NCBI RefSeq assembly: GCF_016860525.1
Contig: NZ_BNEA01000015.1
Location: 4,390,001-4,454,000, forward strand
Origin: Streptomyces rubradiris
Lineage (GTDB): Bacteria > Actinomycetota > Actinomycetes > Streptomycetales > Streptomycetaceae
Direction of reading: 5' to 3'
DNA: 64,000 nt
The notes beneath the pieces were generated by a model that ran no database searches, was not told the DNA's origin, and saw only the letters and a list, made by a program, of their open reading frames with translations. Both the position numbers and the translations under genes were made by a program. Below are positions 56,894 to 64,000 of this stretch, piece after piece; within the stretch, counting starts at the first letter, position 1; every line of letters starts with the position of its first letter.

Positions 56894-58288
56894 TCATCCG
56901 GCGGCGGGCCGCAGCAGCGCCGCCCGGGCGGCCTCGGTGTAGCGCTCGGCCGCCCCGAACGTCGGCGCCAGCGCGGTCAGTTCCACGAAGCCGCAGGTCT
57001 TCAGCGCGCCCAGGACGTGCAGCGCGACGCCCTCGCCCCGGTCCCGGCGGTAGAGCAGGTCCTCGGCGCGCAGCCGCGCCACCGCGGTCCGCGGGTCGAG
57101 CCGGCCCAGCGCCTCGGGGTCGAGGATGCGCCCGTGGACGTAGCACATGGCCTGCCCGTCCGGGCGGCGCAGCCGTCCGTCGGCGCCGACGTCCCGGCCG
57201 ACCAGGGCCTCGGCGTAGCGCAGCACATGGCTGGGGCCGACCTTGCGCAGGTTGATCTCCACGGCGAGCGGTCCGCGGTCCCCGGCGATCACGAAGTCCA
57301 CGCCGAAGCTGCCCCGGTGGCCGAGCGAGGCGAGCACCGCGCCGGTGCGGGCCACCGCGTCCGTGATGGCGGGCCGCCACCGCTCCTCGGCCGGGTACCG
57401 GCAGCCCCAGTACTGCCCCCCGGAGAGCACCTGGTCGTGGCACGCGAGCACCTTCACCGTGCCGTCGGCGGTGACGTACCCCTGGCCGCTGGGGGAGGAG
57501 GTGACCCCCTCCAGGAACTCCTCCACGATCACGCCCTCGTCGGCCAGCTCCCGGTGGAACTCCTCGGCGGACATCCGCAGGACCTCGGCCGAGCCGAGCA
57601 GGTCACCGGTGCGGGCGTACTTCTCGCAGTCGATCAGCACATTGCCGACCGAGGCCGCCCAGGTGCTCGCGCTGACCTTCACCAGCACGTGCCGGGGCCG
57701 GTCCGGGCCGCCGGCCAGCCGGCGGATCGCGGCGGCCACCTCCGCCTCGCCGCGCAGCGCCTCGGCCCCGCCGCCGGGCACCGGCACTCCGGCCCGCAGC
57801 AGGATCTCCTTGCTGCCCGCCTTGCTGCCCCAGCGCGCGGCCAGCGAGGCGTGCCCCTCGTCCAGGTCGGCCCCGATCCGGCGGGCCAGCTCGTCCAGCG
57901 CCTCGGACGCCATGAAGTGCACGATCCCGGCCCGCGCGGTCTTGCCGACGGCGTCCCGCAGCGTGGCCACGAGGCCGTCGTCACCGAGGACCAGGTCGTC
58001 CAGCGGGCGCGCCCGGCGGACGCCGGGGGTGAGCAGGGTCAGCCGGTCGCGCACGCTTTCGATCATTCGGTCGTCAAAACCGAAAACGTCCCGGAAATGA
58101 TATTCGAGGGTGTAGGGATCGACGGGTTCGGAGGTGACGACGACCGCCCTTTCGTCCGGGTCGCGAAGGCTCCACAGAAAACCCAGGCTCCGCTCGGCGG
58201 AGTAACGCAGATACGGCACCTCTTCCAGCATGCGATCGGCGTAGTTGAGCGCGTAGATCAGGATCTGCGTGTAACCGGAATCTGCCAT
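56894..58288 (-). CDS. ATP-grasp peptide ligase (PGM1-like)
   Basis: A 464-residue ligase. A pre-ATP-grasp region (1-150) is followed by the ATP-grasp fold with HVLVKVSAS (near 200), VIVEEFLEG (near 250) and metal-binding AVEINLRKVGPSH (near 345-357). The C-terminal domain has the G-V-A-L-H-V-L-G-A-L-K-x3-F-V-E-L-T segment typical of PGM1-type peptide ligases, which join a carboxylate to an amino group via acyl phosphate. It converges on the halogenase trio and probably couples its amino acid to a partner, though the partner is unknown. An AT-richer promoter region lies at 58365-58400. Confidence 0.78.
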   Translation of the reverse strand: MADSGYTQILIYALNYADRMLEEVPYLRYSAERSLGFLWSLRDPDERAVVVTSEPVDPYTLEYHFRDVFGFDDRMIESVRDRLTLLTPGVRRARPLDDLVLGDDGLVATLRDAVGKTARAGIVHFMASEALDELARRIGADLDEGHASLAARWGSKAGSKEILLRAGVPVPGGGAEALRGEAEVAAAIRRLAGGPDRPRHVLVKVSASTWAASVGNVLIDCEKYARTGDLLGSAEVLRMSAEEFHRELADEGVIVEEFLEGVTSSPSGQGYVTADGTVKVLACHDQVLSGGQYWGCRYPAEERWRPAITDAVARTGAVLASLGHRGSFGVDFVIAGDRGPLAVEINLRKVGPSHVLRYAEALVGRDVGADGRLRRPDGQAMCYVHGRILDPEALGRLDPRTAVARLRAEDLLYRRDRGEGVALHVLGALKTCGFVELTALAPTFGAAERYTEAARAALLRPAAG

Positions 58289-58405
58289 ACGGGGAGATTA
58301 GGGGGGACGTCCGGGAAATGGTAGCGGAACCGCCCGTTCCGGTGATGGCCGGAAAATGACCCTGTCATCGCATAATCAATTTCGCGCTTTTTCGCGGCAC
58401 ATGCC

Positions 58406-58453
58406 GAAGGGCCGCGTCCCCGTCGGTGTCCAACCCCGGGAACGCGGCCCTTC
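58406..58453 (-). terminator. Terminator after the DUF1416 gene
   Basis: A 12-bp stem, GAAGGGCCGCGT / ACGCGGCCCTTC, encloses a smaller GC-rich hairpin. It ends 19 bp past the DUF1416 stop on the minus strand. Confidence 0.8.
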
Positions 58454-58471
58454 AGCCGTCACAGTGAGTCC

Positions 58472-58759
58472 TCAGACCGCGATGGCGACCTCCGCGAGCC
58501 CGCCCTTCTGGGCGACGACCGTACGGTCCGCGGTCGCACCCGGCACCAGGGCGCGCACGGTCCACGTGCCCTCGGCCGCGTAGAAGCGGAACTGGCCGGT
58601 CGCGGAGGTGGGCACCTCCGCGGTGAACTCGCCGGTCGAGTCCAGCAGTCGGACGTAACCGGTCACCGGCTCGCCGTCGCGGGTCACCTGGCCCTGGATC
58701 GTGGTCTCACCGGGCTTGATCGCCGAGGCGTCCGGGCCGCCGGCCTTCGCTCCGCACAT
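58472..58759 (-). CDS. DUF1416 protein
   Basis: A 95-residue protein starting MCGAKAGGP, the constant N terminus of DUF1416, followed by a beta-sandwich like a carboxypeptidase regulatory domain (GQVTRDGEPVTGYVRLLD). These proteins always sit next to a thiosulfate sulfurtransferase, as here (33 nt downstream of it), suggesting a shared role in sulfur transfer, not proven. Confidence 0.93.
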   Translation of the reverse strand: MCGAKAGGPDASAIKPGETTIQGQVTRDGEPVTGYVRLLDSTGEFTAEVPTSATGQFRFYAAEGTWTVRALVPGATADRTVVAQKGGLAEVAIAV

Positions 58760-58792
58760 GTCGTACTCCTGAGGGGTTGTAAGGGGGCGGGC

Positions 58793-59638
58793 TTACTTGT
58801 TGGCGCCGAGCTCGATCGGCACGCCGACGAGGGAGCCGTACTCGGTCCAGGAGCCGTCGTAGTTCTTGACGTTCTCCACGCCCAGCAGCTCGTGCAGCAC
58901 GAACCAGGTCAGGGCCGAGCGCTCACCGATGCGGCAGTAGGCGATCGTGTCCTTGGCGAGGTCGACGTTCTCCTCGGCGTAGAGGGCCTTCAGCTCCTCG
59001 TCCGACTTGAAGGTGCCGTCGTCGTTGGCGTTCTTCGACCACGGGATGTTCTTCGCGGTCGGCACGTGGCCCGGCCGCTGCGACTGCTCCTGCGGCAGGT
59101 GGGCCGGGGCGAGCAGCTTGCCGGAGAACTCGTCGGGCGAGCGGACGTCGACCAGGTTCTGGGCGCCGATGGCCGACACGACGTCGTCGCGGAAGGCACG
59201 GATCGAGGTGTCCTGCGGCTTGGCCTTGTACTCGGTCCGCGGGCGCTGCGGCACCTCGTCGCCGGCCACCAGCTCGCGGGCGTCCAGCTCCCACTTCTTG
59301 CGGCCGCCGTCGAGGAGCTTGACGCTCTCGTGGCCGTAGAGCTTGAAGTACCAGTAGGCGTACGACGCGAACCAGTTGTTGTTGCCGCCGTAGAGGATCA
59401 CCGTGTGGTCGTTGGCGATGCCCTTCTCCGACAGGAGCTTTTCGAAGCCCTCCTGGTCGATGAAGTCACGGCGGACCGGGTCCTGGAGGTCCTTGGTCCA
59501 GTCGATGCGGATCGCGTTCTTGATGTGGTTCTTCTCGTAGGCGGACGTGTCCTCGTCCACTTCCACGATGGCGATGGTCGGGTCGTCCAGGTGCTCCTGG
59601 AGCCAGTCGGCGTCGACCAGGACGTCGCTGCGGCTCAT
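58793..59638 (-). CDS. cysA: Thiosulfate/3-mercaptopyruvate sulfurtransferase (two rhodanese domains)
   Basis: A 281-residue protein with two rhodanese domains (about 5-125 and 155-278). The active cysteine is C235 in AYCRIGERS of the second domain. It transfers sulfane sulfur from thiosulfate to a thiophilic acceptor. The ATG at 59638 has GGAGAAGAGC upstream. A cysteine-rich leader peptide lies before it, suggesting sulfur-dependent attenuation. The symbol follows actinobacterial usage and should not be confused with the sulfate-transport gene of that name. Confidence 0.93.
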   Translation of the reverse strand: MSRSDVLVDADWLQEHLDDPTIAIVEVDEDTSAYEKNHIKNAIRIDWTKDLQDPVRRDFIDQEGFEKLLSEKGIANDHTVILYGGNNNWFASYAYWYFKLYGHESVKLLDGGRKKWELDARELVAGDEVPQRPRTEYKAKPQDTSIRAFRDDVVSAIGAQNLVDVRSPDEFSGKLLAPAHLPQEQSQRPGHVPTAKNIPWSKNANDDGTFKSDEELKALYAEENVDLAKDTIAYCRIGERSALTWFVLHELLGVENVKNYDGSWTEYGSLVGVPIELGANK

Positions 59639-59762
59639 GCTCTTCTCCTCCGGGGCAGTCGCGGCGGGGCGTGCGGGTGGAAAGGCGTGCGCTCGGTGCC
59701 CGAGCGGCACACGGATGCCCTGAGGCAGGGCGGATGAGGGACGCGGGAGCCGGGGCTTCCGC

Positions 59763-59870
59763 TCAGAAGGGGCGACAGAGCATGGCGGCCACGCGGCACA
59801 GGTCCACTGCCCGCCGCTTGGTGAGATCCGCCTGTCCCCGCGGCCGGAGGACGCTCGTCGAGTACCGCAT
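59763..59870 (-). CDS. Putative attenuation leader peptide upstream of the sulfurtransferase
   Basis: A 35-residue basic peptide with C-terminal DLCRVAAMLCR (residues 23-33), the form of the short leader peptides found upstream of sulfur-assimilation genes in actinobacteria. It ends about 125 nt before the sulfurtransferase start. Ribosome stalling at its two Cys codons would report cysteine shortage. Short hairpins such as GCCCTGCCTCAGGGC lie in between. No strong Shine-Dalgarno is visible. Confidence 0.75.
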   Translation of the reverse strand: MRYSTSVLRPRGQADLTKRRAVDLCRVAAMLCRPF

Positions 59871-60091
59871 GGGCCCGATCGTAGGGACGACCGGGCGGGC
59901 GTGTCACCGGTGTGTCATATGACGAGACGCGATCGTCCGGATACTGATACAGGATGGGTGTCCGGCAGCCCCTCCGGGGGCGGCCGGAAGCACGCGGGCT
60001 CAGCCGTGGCTACGCTGCGGACGCACTCGTCTCGCCAGTCGGACGATCCCTGTCCGCTCCCGGATGCCGGGCGGGCGGGGTGCCGGGGTGC

Positions 60092-60829
60092 CTACCCCGC
60101 CAGCCGGACGCCCGAACCCTTCACGCTGATCTCGACGCCTTCCGGCGCCGCCTGCACCTTGTCCAGCTTGATCCCGCCGGGCAGTCGGTCGATGGCCTGC
60201 TGGAAGTCGGTGATGGCGCGGATGCGGTTCTCGGCGATCGCGGCGCCGCCCAGGCTGGGCAGCGAGTCCGCGTGCACCTCGACCTTGCCGTCCACCACGC
60301 TCACCGAACTGAGCACGGACACCGTCTGCTTGATCCCGAGAGCGGGCGCGGTCAGCTCCACCGCCACCTTGATCTTCCCGTTGCCGCCGTCCGAAAGTCC
60401 GGTGACCCGGGCGCTGGCCCCCGGGGCGACCTCGGTCGGCTCCGGCTTGGCGGTCTTCAGCAGCTCGGCGTACGAGACCGTCCCGGTGCCGGTCGCGGTG
60501 GCCGCGGTGGCGGAGCCGAAGTCACTGGAGAACTCCACACCCTTCATGTGGGCCTTCAGGTCCTGGATCCGTATCGTCCGGCCGGCGTCGCCGGTGGCCG
60601 CGTCGTACTCGTCGATCCCGACCTCGACGTCGTCCAGGGAGCCTCCCGCGAGCTGGGTCAGGAAGGGAAAGCCCTTGATGTCCACGTCCGGGGTCGTGGC
60701 CAGCTGCTCGTTGGCCTTCAGCTTGTCCGCGGCCTCGCCCTCGGCGAAGTGCACGGCGACCCGGTCCGCGATCACGAACAGCGCGCCCAGGATCACGACG
60801 ACGATCAGCAGTATGCGCAGGCCTCGCAT
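60092..60829 (-). CDS. DUF2993 membrane-anchored protein (LmeA-like)
   Basis: A 245-residue protein. One N-terminal membrane helix (about 4-22) precedes the DUF2993 domain with IKGFPFLTQLAGG (near 51-63), the family hallmark. In mycobacteria a homologue (LmeA) works in lipoglycan synthesis on the outer side of the membrane. Here it stands alone, the last gene before an oppositely coded DUF3099 gene. Confidence 0.88.
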   Translation of the reverse strand: MRGLRILLIVVVILGALFVIADRVAVHFAEGEAADKLKANEQLATTPDVDIKGFPFLTQLAGGSLDDVEVGIDEYDAATGDAGRTIRIQDLKAHMKGVEFSSDFGSATAATATGTGTVSYAELLKTAKPEPTEVAPGASARVTGLSDGGNGKIKVAVELTAPALGIKQTVSVLSSVSVVDGKVEVHADSLPSLGGAAIAENRIRAITDFQQAIDRLPGGIKLDKVQAAPEGVEISVKGSGVRLAG

Positions 60830-60966
60830 GGGGTTCCCCCGGGTCGGTGGTGGCGGCGGTGGTGACGGGCGTCCGGTACGGATACGCCACGGTAACCCCG
60901 ACGGTCCCGGCCGCCGGGGAATTGTGGATCAGTTGTGACAGGGCCGGCCGGTCCTACCCTGGAGCT

Positions 60967-61230
60967 ATGTACGCCCGGCGACGGCACATCTACTTCGCCA
61001 TGATGGGGACGTGTATCGGCCTCTTCGTCCTGGCCTGGGGAGTCGTACGCATCTGGTCGGTGCCGGCGGCCGTCGGCCTGTGCGTCGTGGCCATGGTCAT
61101 CCCGCCGGTCGCCGCGATGGTCGCCAACCGGCGGGGCCCGGAGGACCGTTGGTGGGACGCCCCCTCGGGCGACCCGGAGTCGGACGAGTGGTGGGACGAA
61201 CTGGACGGCAGGAAACGCCCGCGCCCCTGA
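60967..61230 (+). CDS. DUF3099 small membrane protein
   Basis: An 87-residue protein with two hydrophobic segments (about 7-28 and 33-52) and an acidic C-terminal tail containing RWWD and EWWDEL. This is the DUF3099 pattern; function unknown. GGAG lies just before the ATG. Confidence 0.85.
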   Translation: MYARRRHIYFAMMGTCIGLFVLAWGVVRIWSVPAAVGLCVVAMVIPPVAAMVANRRGPEDRWWDAPSGDPESDEWWDELDGRKRPRP

Positions 61231-61261
61231 CGGGCGCCCGGCCTCAGTGGCCTCAGTGGCC

Positions 61262-61624
61262 TCAGTAGACGAGCGCCTGCGTGTCGTCGCCCAGGGCCTC
61301 CTGCACGAACACCTGCGCGCCCGCGATCCGTACGCCCTCGATGACGTCCTTCTCGGTGATCTCCCGGCGCGCGGCGCACTGCGTGCACAGCGTGATCCGC
61401 CCGGCCGCGAGAACCGACTCCAGCAGGTCGGGCAGCGGCGCGGCGTGCGGCAGCTCGAACTCGGCCGCCCGCCCCGGCAGCGCGAACCACGACGACTCCC
61501 CGGTCAGCCACAGCGACACGTCGACCCCGCTGGCCACGGCCACGGCGGCGACCGTGAACGCCTGAGAACACCGCTCGGGGGCGTCCGCGCCGGCCGTCAC
61601 CTTGATAACGAGCTTTTTCGCCAT
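61262..61624 (-). CDS. DsrE/F-like small protein
   Basis: A 120-residue alpha/beta protein of the DsrE-like fold. Possible active Cys residues lie in TLCTQCAARR (near 78-87). DsrE-like proteins act in sulfur relay, which fits the sulfurtransferase nearby. The ATG at 61624 starts the first strand (KKLVIKVTAG). Its 3' end converges on the DUF3099 gene. Confidence 0.82.
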   Translation of the reverse strand: MAKKLVIKVTAGADAPERCSQAFTVAAVAVASGVDVSLWLTGESSWFALPGRAAEFELPHAAPLPDLLESVLAAGRITLCTQCAARREITEKDVIEGVRIAGAQVFVQEALGDDTQALVY

Positions 61625-61731
61625 GCCCGAATCGTAATCCGCTTGCCCGCAACTCCATGTGCATGCCATGAGTCATCCTGTGACGGCGCGGCCACGGAAG
61701 CCGCGCTTCTTCATCCCTTGGGGGGAGTCCT

Positions 61732-62511
61732 TTGGACGTGTACGCGAGACCCGGTACCGGGCCGGCGCCGGACACCGGCGGCCCGGCCGGTCCGCCCGAC
61801 CGGACGCCGGATCCGGTACGGCGCCGGGGCCGGATGCCGGCGCTCCTGGCCGGTGCCGCCGCGCTCGGCCTGATCTCCGGCCTCTGCGCCGGTTACCTCG
61901 TCCAGGCCGGCCGGGAGCCCACGAAGCTGCCCCCGCTGTCCCAGCCGCGGCTCGACCGGGCGGCAGGAGAGGCTTCCGCGCTGCCCGCCGCGCGGGACCG
62001 CGAGGCCAGGACCGACGGTGACCTGCGCCGGCTGCTGCTGAAGAAGCCGGACGGGGCGCGCGCGGCTGAGTTCCTGCCCGAGAACGGCTGGATGAGCCTG
62101 CTCGAACTGGCGGATACGTACGACGACCCGGCGGACGCCTACAGCTGGCTGCTCTCCGAGGAGTTCCGCCGCGCCGCCGTCGTCGGCTGGACGGAGGGCG
62201 GCACCCGCACGGTCGAGATCCGGCTGCTGCAGTTCCGGCAGGAGGAGGTGCTCGGCGCCCAGCAGGAGGCGGAGGACGCCGGCTACCAGCACTACTGGGA
62301 CGACATCGACACCTGGGCGATCCCCGGCACGGGCGACGGCAAGGCGTACACCGTCCGCGAACCCCGCAGCCGCGACGGAGCGAGCGTGTACGAGGCGGAG
62401 GCGCACGCCTGGCGCGGGGACGTCTCCCTGCAGATCTGGATGTACGACACCAGGCCGATCCCGAAGAAGGCGATCGTGGACCTGGCGAAGCGGCAGATGG
62501 AGCGGCTGTGA
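61732..62511 (+). CDS. Membrane-anchored hypothetical protein, first of three coupled genes
   Basis: A 259-residue protein with a Pro-rich cytoplasmic start, one membrane helix (about 37-57) and an extracytoplasmic alpha/beta domain. The segment GWTEGGTRTVEIRLLQF (near 164-180) recurs in the third gene of the operon. A TTG start is used, preceded by GGGGGAG. Its TGA overlaps the next GTG. No known family. Confidence 0.78.
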   Translation: MDVYARPGTGPAPDTGGPAGPPDRTPDPVRRRGRMPALLAGAAALGLISGLCAGYLVQAGREPTKLPPLSQPRLDRAAGEASALPAARDREARTDGDLRRLLLKKPDGARAAEFLPENGWMSLLELADTYDDPADAYSWLLSEEFRRAAVVGWTEGGTRTVEIRLLQFRQEEVLGAQQEAEDAGYQHYWDDIDTWAIPGTGDGKAYTVREPRSRDGASVYEAEAHAWRGDVSLQIWMYDTRPIPKKAIVDLAKRQMERL

Positions 62512-63353
62512 CGACGGAAACCCCCGAGAACCCCGTTCCCGGGCCGGCCGGGTCCGCTCCCGGACGCCCCCGGCGGCGCGTCGGCCTCGTGCTGGGCGGT
62601 GCCGCGGTGGCGCTCGCCGTCGTCGCGGGGGTGAGCGCCACCGCGGTCGTCGTCCACGGCGCCGACCGCGACCCGGGTGCCGCCACCTGGCGGCTGCCCA
62701 AGGCATCGGTGGGCGTGCCGGCCAAGGACACCGGGATGAGCACTCTGCTGCTGCCGTACGAAGAGGGGCGGTACGGGCCCGGCCCGGACGTGAACGAATT
62801 CGGGACCGAGGCCGAACTGACCGGCGCCCAGGCGACCGCCCAGCGCAAGCGGTCGCTGACCGGGCTGCCCCGGTCCCAGCGGCTGCTGATGGAGCGCCGG
62901 ATCGACCGGGAACCGGTCAAGGGCGTCGCGATGCGCAGCTACGTGAGTACTGCCGGGGGCTCCTCCGGGTCCGGCGAGGAGTTCACGGCGGGGGTCACGC
63001 TGACGCGGATGGCGGACCAGGGGGCCGCGCACTCCGAGGCCGCCCTCCAGCGGCGGCTCCTGGGGTCCGCGGCGTCCCTGCGCGAGGGCCCGGCCGTGAA
63101 GGGACACGAGGACGACGCCGCGTGTTTCCTGCCGCCGGACGACCCGGACGACCCGGACGACCCGGACGACCCGGACGACCCGGCCGACCCGGACGAGCGG
63201 CTCGGCGCGATGGTGTGCCTGGGGTCCGTCGGAGACGTCCTGGTCCTCGCCGTGGTGACCGCGGCCGGGCCGCTGGACCGGCAGGAGGGGCCGGCGGCGG
63301 ACATGGTCGCCGCCCAGTTCGACCGCATCGAGGACCCGGGGAAGGCCGTATGA
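62508..63353 (+). CDS. Membrane-anchored hypothetical protein with Asp-Asp-Pro repeats
   Basis: A 281-residue protein with one membrane helix (about 22-46) and an extracytoplasmic domain. Near residues 211-230 there is a run of Asp-Pro-Asp units coded by a 9-bp tandem repeat. It is coupled to the genes on both sides (GTGA and ATGA). Function unknown. Confidence 0.78.
   Translation: MTTETPENPVPGPAGSAPGRPRRRVGLVLGGAAVALAVVAGVSATAVVVHGADRDPGAATWRLPKASVGVPAKDTGMSTLLLPYEEGRYGPGPDVNEFGTEAELTGAQATAQRKRSLTGLPRSQRLLMERRIDREPVKGVAMRSYVSTAGGSSGSGEEFTAGVTLTRMADQGAAHSEAALQRRLLGSAASLREGPAVKGHEDDAACFLPPDDPDDPDDPDDPDDPADPDERLGAMVCLGSVGDVLVLAVVTAAGPLDRQEGPAADMVAAQFDRIEDPGKAV
63137..63196. repeat. 9-bp tandem repeat coding Asp-Asp-Pro
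   Basis: Five exact GGACGACCC units from 63137 and a sixth with one change, in frame. Length may vary between strains without a frameshift. Confidence 0.9.
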
Positions 63354-64000
63354 CCGAGCAGACACAGCGACCGGCCCCGGAGCAGTCGGCCCCACAGGAA
63401 GCGGTCGCACCCGAGGTGGTGGCGTCCGAGTCGGTCGCGTCCCAGGTGATGGAGCCCGAGCCGGTGCCCGGCCGGTCGCCGCTGCCCGCCGTTGCGCCGC
63501 CGGCCGCCGCCGTGCGGAAGGACCGCCGGGCGCTGCGGGCGGCGCTGCGGTGGACCGCCGTCGCGGCCGTGTTCTGCCTGGTCGGGGCCGGGTCGGCGTA
63601 TGGGGTCAGCCGGATGGAGCGGACGGACCTGCCGGGCCTGGCCACCGCCTCCGACGGCCGGTGGGACTACCCGGAGCTGGTCCGGCCGCCACTGCCGCCC
63701 GGCAGCCCCGGACCGCTCGAAGCCAGCAACCGCACCGGGACGCACTACGCCGACCTGCGTGCGCTGGTGCTGCCCGCGCCCCGCGGGGCGACGGTGGAAC
63801 CGGGACCGGGCGGCACGGACGGGTGGCTGCCGGTGAAGGACTTCCTCGCCGACTACGCGACCGGGGAGAACCGCCGGGAGCTGGCCCAGAAGCTCACCGA
63901 CCACGGTCTGCGGCGCATCGCGGGCCGCGGCTGGACCACCCCGGACGGCACCCGCACCAGGATCCGGCTGCTGCGGTTCGGCACCGCCACCGTCTCCGAG
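63350..64000 (+). CDS. Membrane-anchored hypothetical protein, cut by the window end
   Basis: The first 217 codons are present. A Glu/Pro/Val-rich cytoplasmic stretch (1-55) is followed by one membrane helix (about 66-86) and an extracytoplasmic domain. GWTTPDGTRTRIRLLRF (near 194-210) matches the first gene of the operon, so the two are paralogues. The ATG overlaps the previous stop. Confidence 0.78.
   Translation, partial: MTEQTQRPAPEQSAPQEAVAPEVVASESVASQVMEPEPVPGRSPLPAVAPPAAAVRKDRRALRAALRWTAVAAVFCLVGAGSAYGVSRMERTDLPGLATASDGRWDYPELVRPPLPPGSPGPLEASNRTGTHYADLRALVLPAPRGATVEPGPGGTDGWLPVKDFLADYATGENRRELAQKLTDHGLRRIAGRGWTTPDGTRTRIRLLRFGTATVSE

Noticed and set aside
59901..60938. A 345-residue plus-strand frame
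   Set aside because: It is antisense to the DUF2993 gene, whose membrane anchor and IKGFPFLTQL motif are clear.
63137..63196. Short tandem repeat as a possible CRISPR array
   Set aside because: The unit is 9 bp without spacers and lies in frame inside a coding sequence.

Overview
This window is high-GC actinobacterial DNA and almost certainly comes from a Streptomyces chromosome. The reasons are GC-rich third codon positions, many GTG and TTG starts with ATGA/GTGA coupling, a mycothiol synthase, a WhiJ/BldB-type regulatory module, and a gene order that I recognise from memory as the S. coelicolor region around SCO4126 to SCO4170. It opens inside a 23S rRNA gene, followed by 5S rRNA and a terminator.

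Layout. (1) 1-3.2 kb: the end of an rrn operon. (2) 3.3-13.3 kb: a GNAT gene converging on a six-gene minus-strand operon that matches the cmdABCDEF membrane-protein cluster. Read as a set it looks like a reduced type IV secretion machine: VirB2-size, VirB8-topology, VirB6-like, PrgI/SCO6880-like, VirB4 and VirD4-like proteins. A secreted trypsin-like protease and a two-domain lysozyme/NlpC-P60 hydrolase follow. (3) 13.5-28.8 kb: phosphate metabolism. A PAP2 phosphatase and a Tat/lipoprotein flavin oxidase precede pstSCAB, which has an 11-bp-phased PHO box. After these come a Pit transporter with its DUF47 partner, csoR with its own operator, a lipoprotein, a nudix hydrolase, a CHAD protein and polyphosphate kinase. 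A 56-residue orphan RiPP precursor sits between the lipoprotein and the nudix gene. (4) 28.9-36 kb: a GntR-controlled ABC transporter and an ECF sigma/anti-sigma/ABC operon. (5) 36-45 kb: mshD, a secreted 5'-nucleotidase, a DUF6247/RelE-like pair, a WhiJ/BldB-like trio, a pectate lyase-pectinesterase fusion, and a quinone reductase with its regulator. (6) 45-53.3 kb: an MprAB-like two-component system with an HtrA-type protease, a LacI regulator, glnR, an alpha/beta hydrolase, a MoaD-like protein and a Gln-rich membrane protein. (7) 53.3-58.3 kb: an apparent insertion into the core order, carrying a radical halogenase, a heme-oxygenase-like diiron enzyme, a PLP enzyme and an opposing ATP-grasp ligase. 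(8) 58.4-64 kb: sulfur genes (DUF1416, sulfurtransferase, a Cys-containing leader peptide), DUF2993, DUF3099, a DsrE-like protein and three coupled membrane proteins, the last cut by the window end.

Two items stand out. The halogenase/diiron/PLP trio matches the BesD-BesC-BesB logic that turns lysine into the terminal-alkyne amino acid propargylglycine. Its PGM1-like ligase, and the absence of a hydroxylase gene here, suggest a different end product from beta-ethynylserine. The orphan precursor has five consecutive Ser/Thr-x2-3-Cys units and no modifying enzyme in this window.

No tRNA genes, CRISPR arrays, insertion sequences, integrases or origins were seen. Start codons were chosen from ribosome binding sites, coupling and signal peptides. 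SCO numbers and named homologues come from memory, not from a search.
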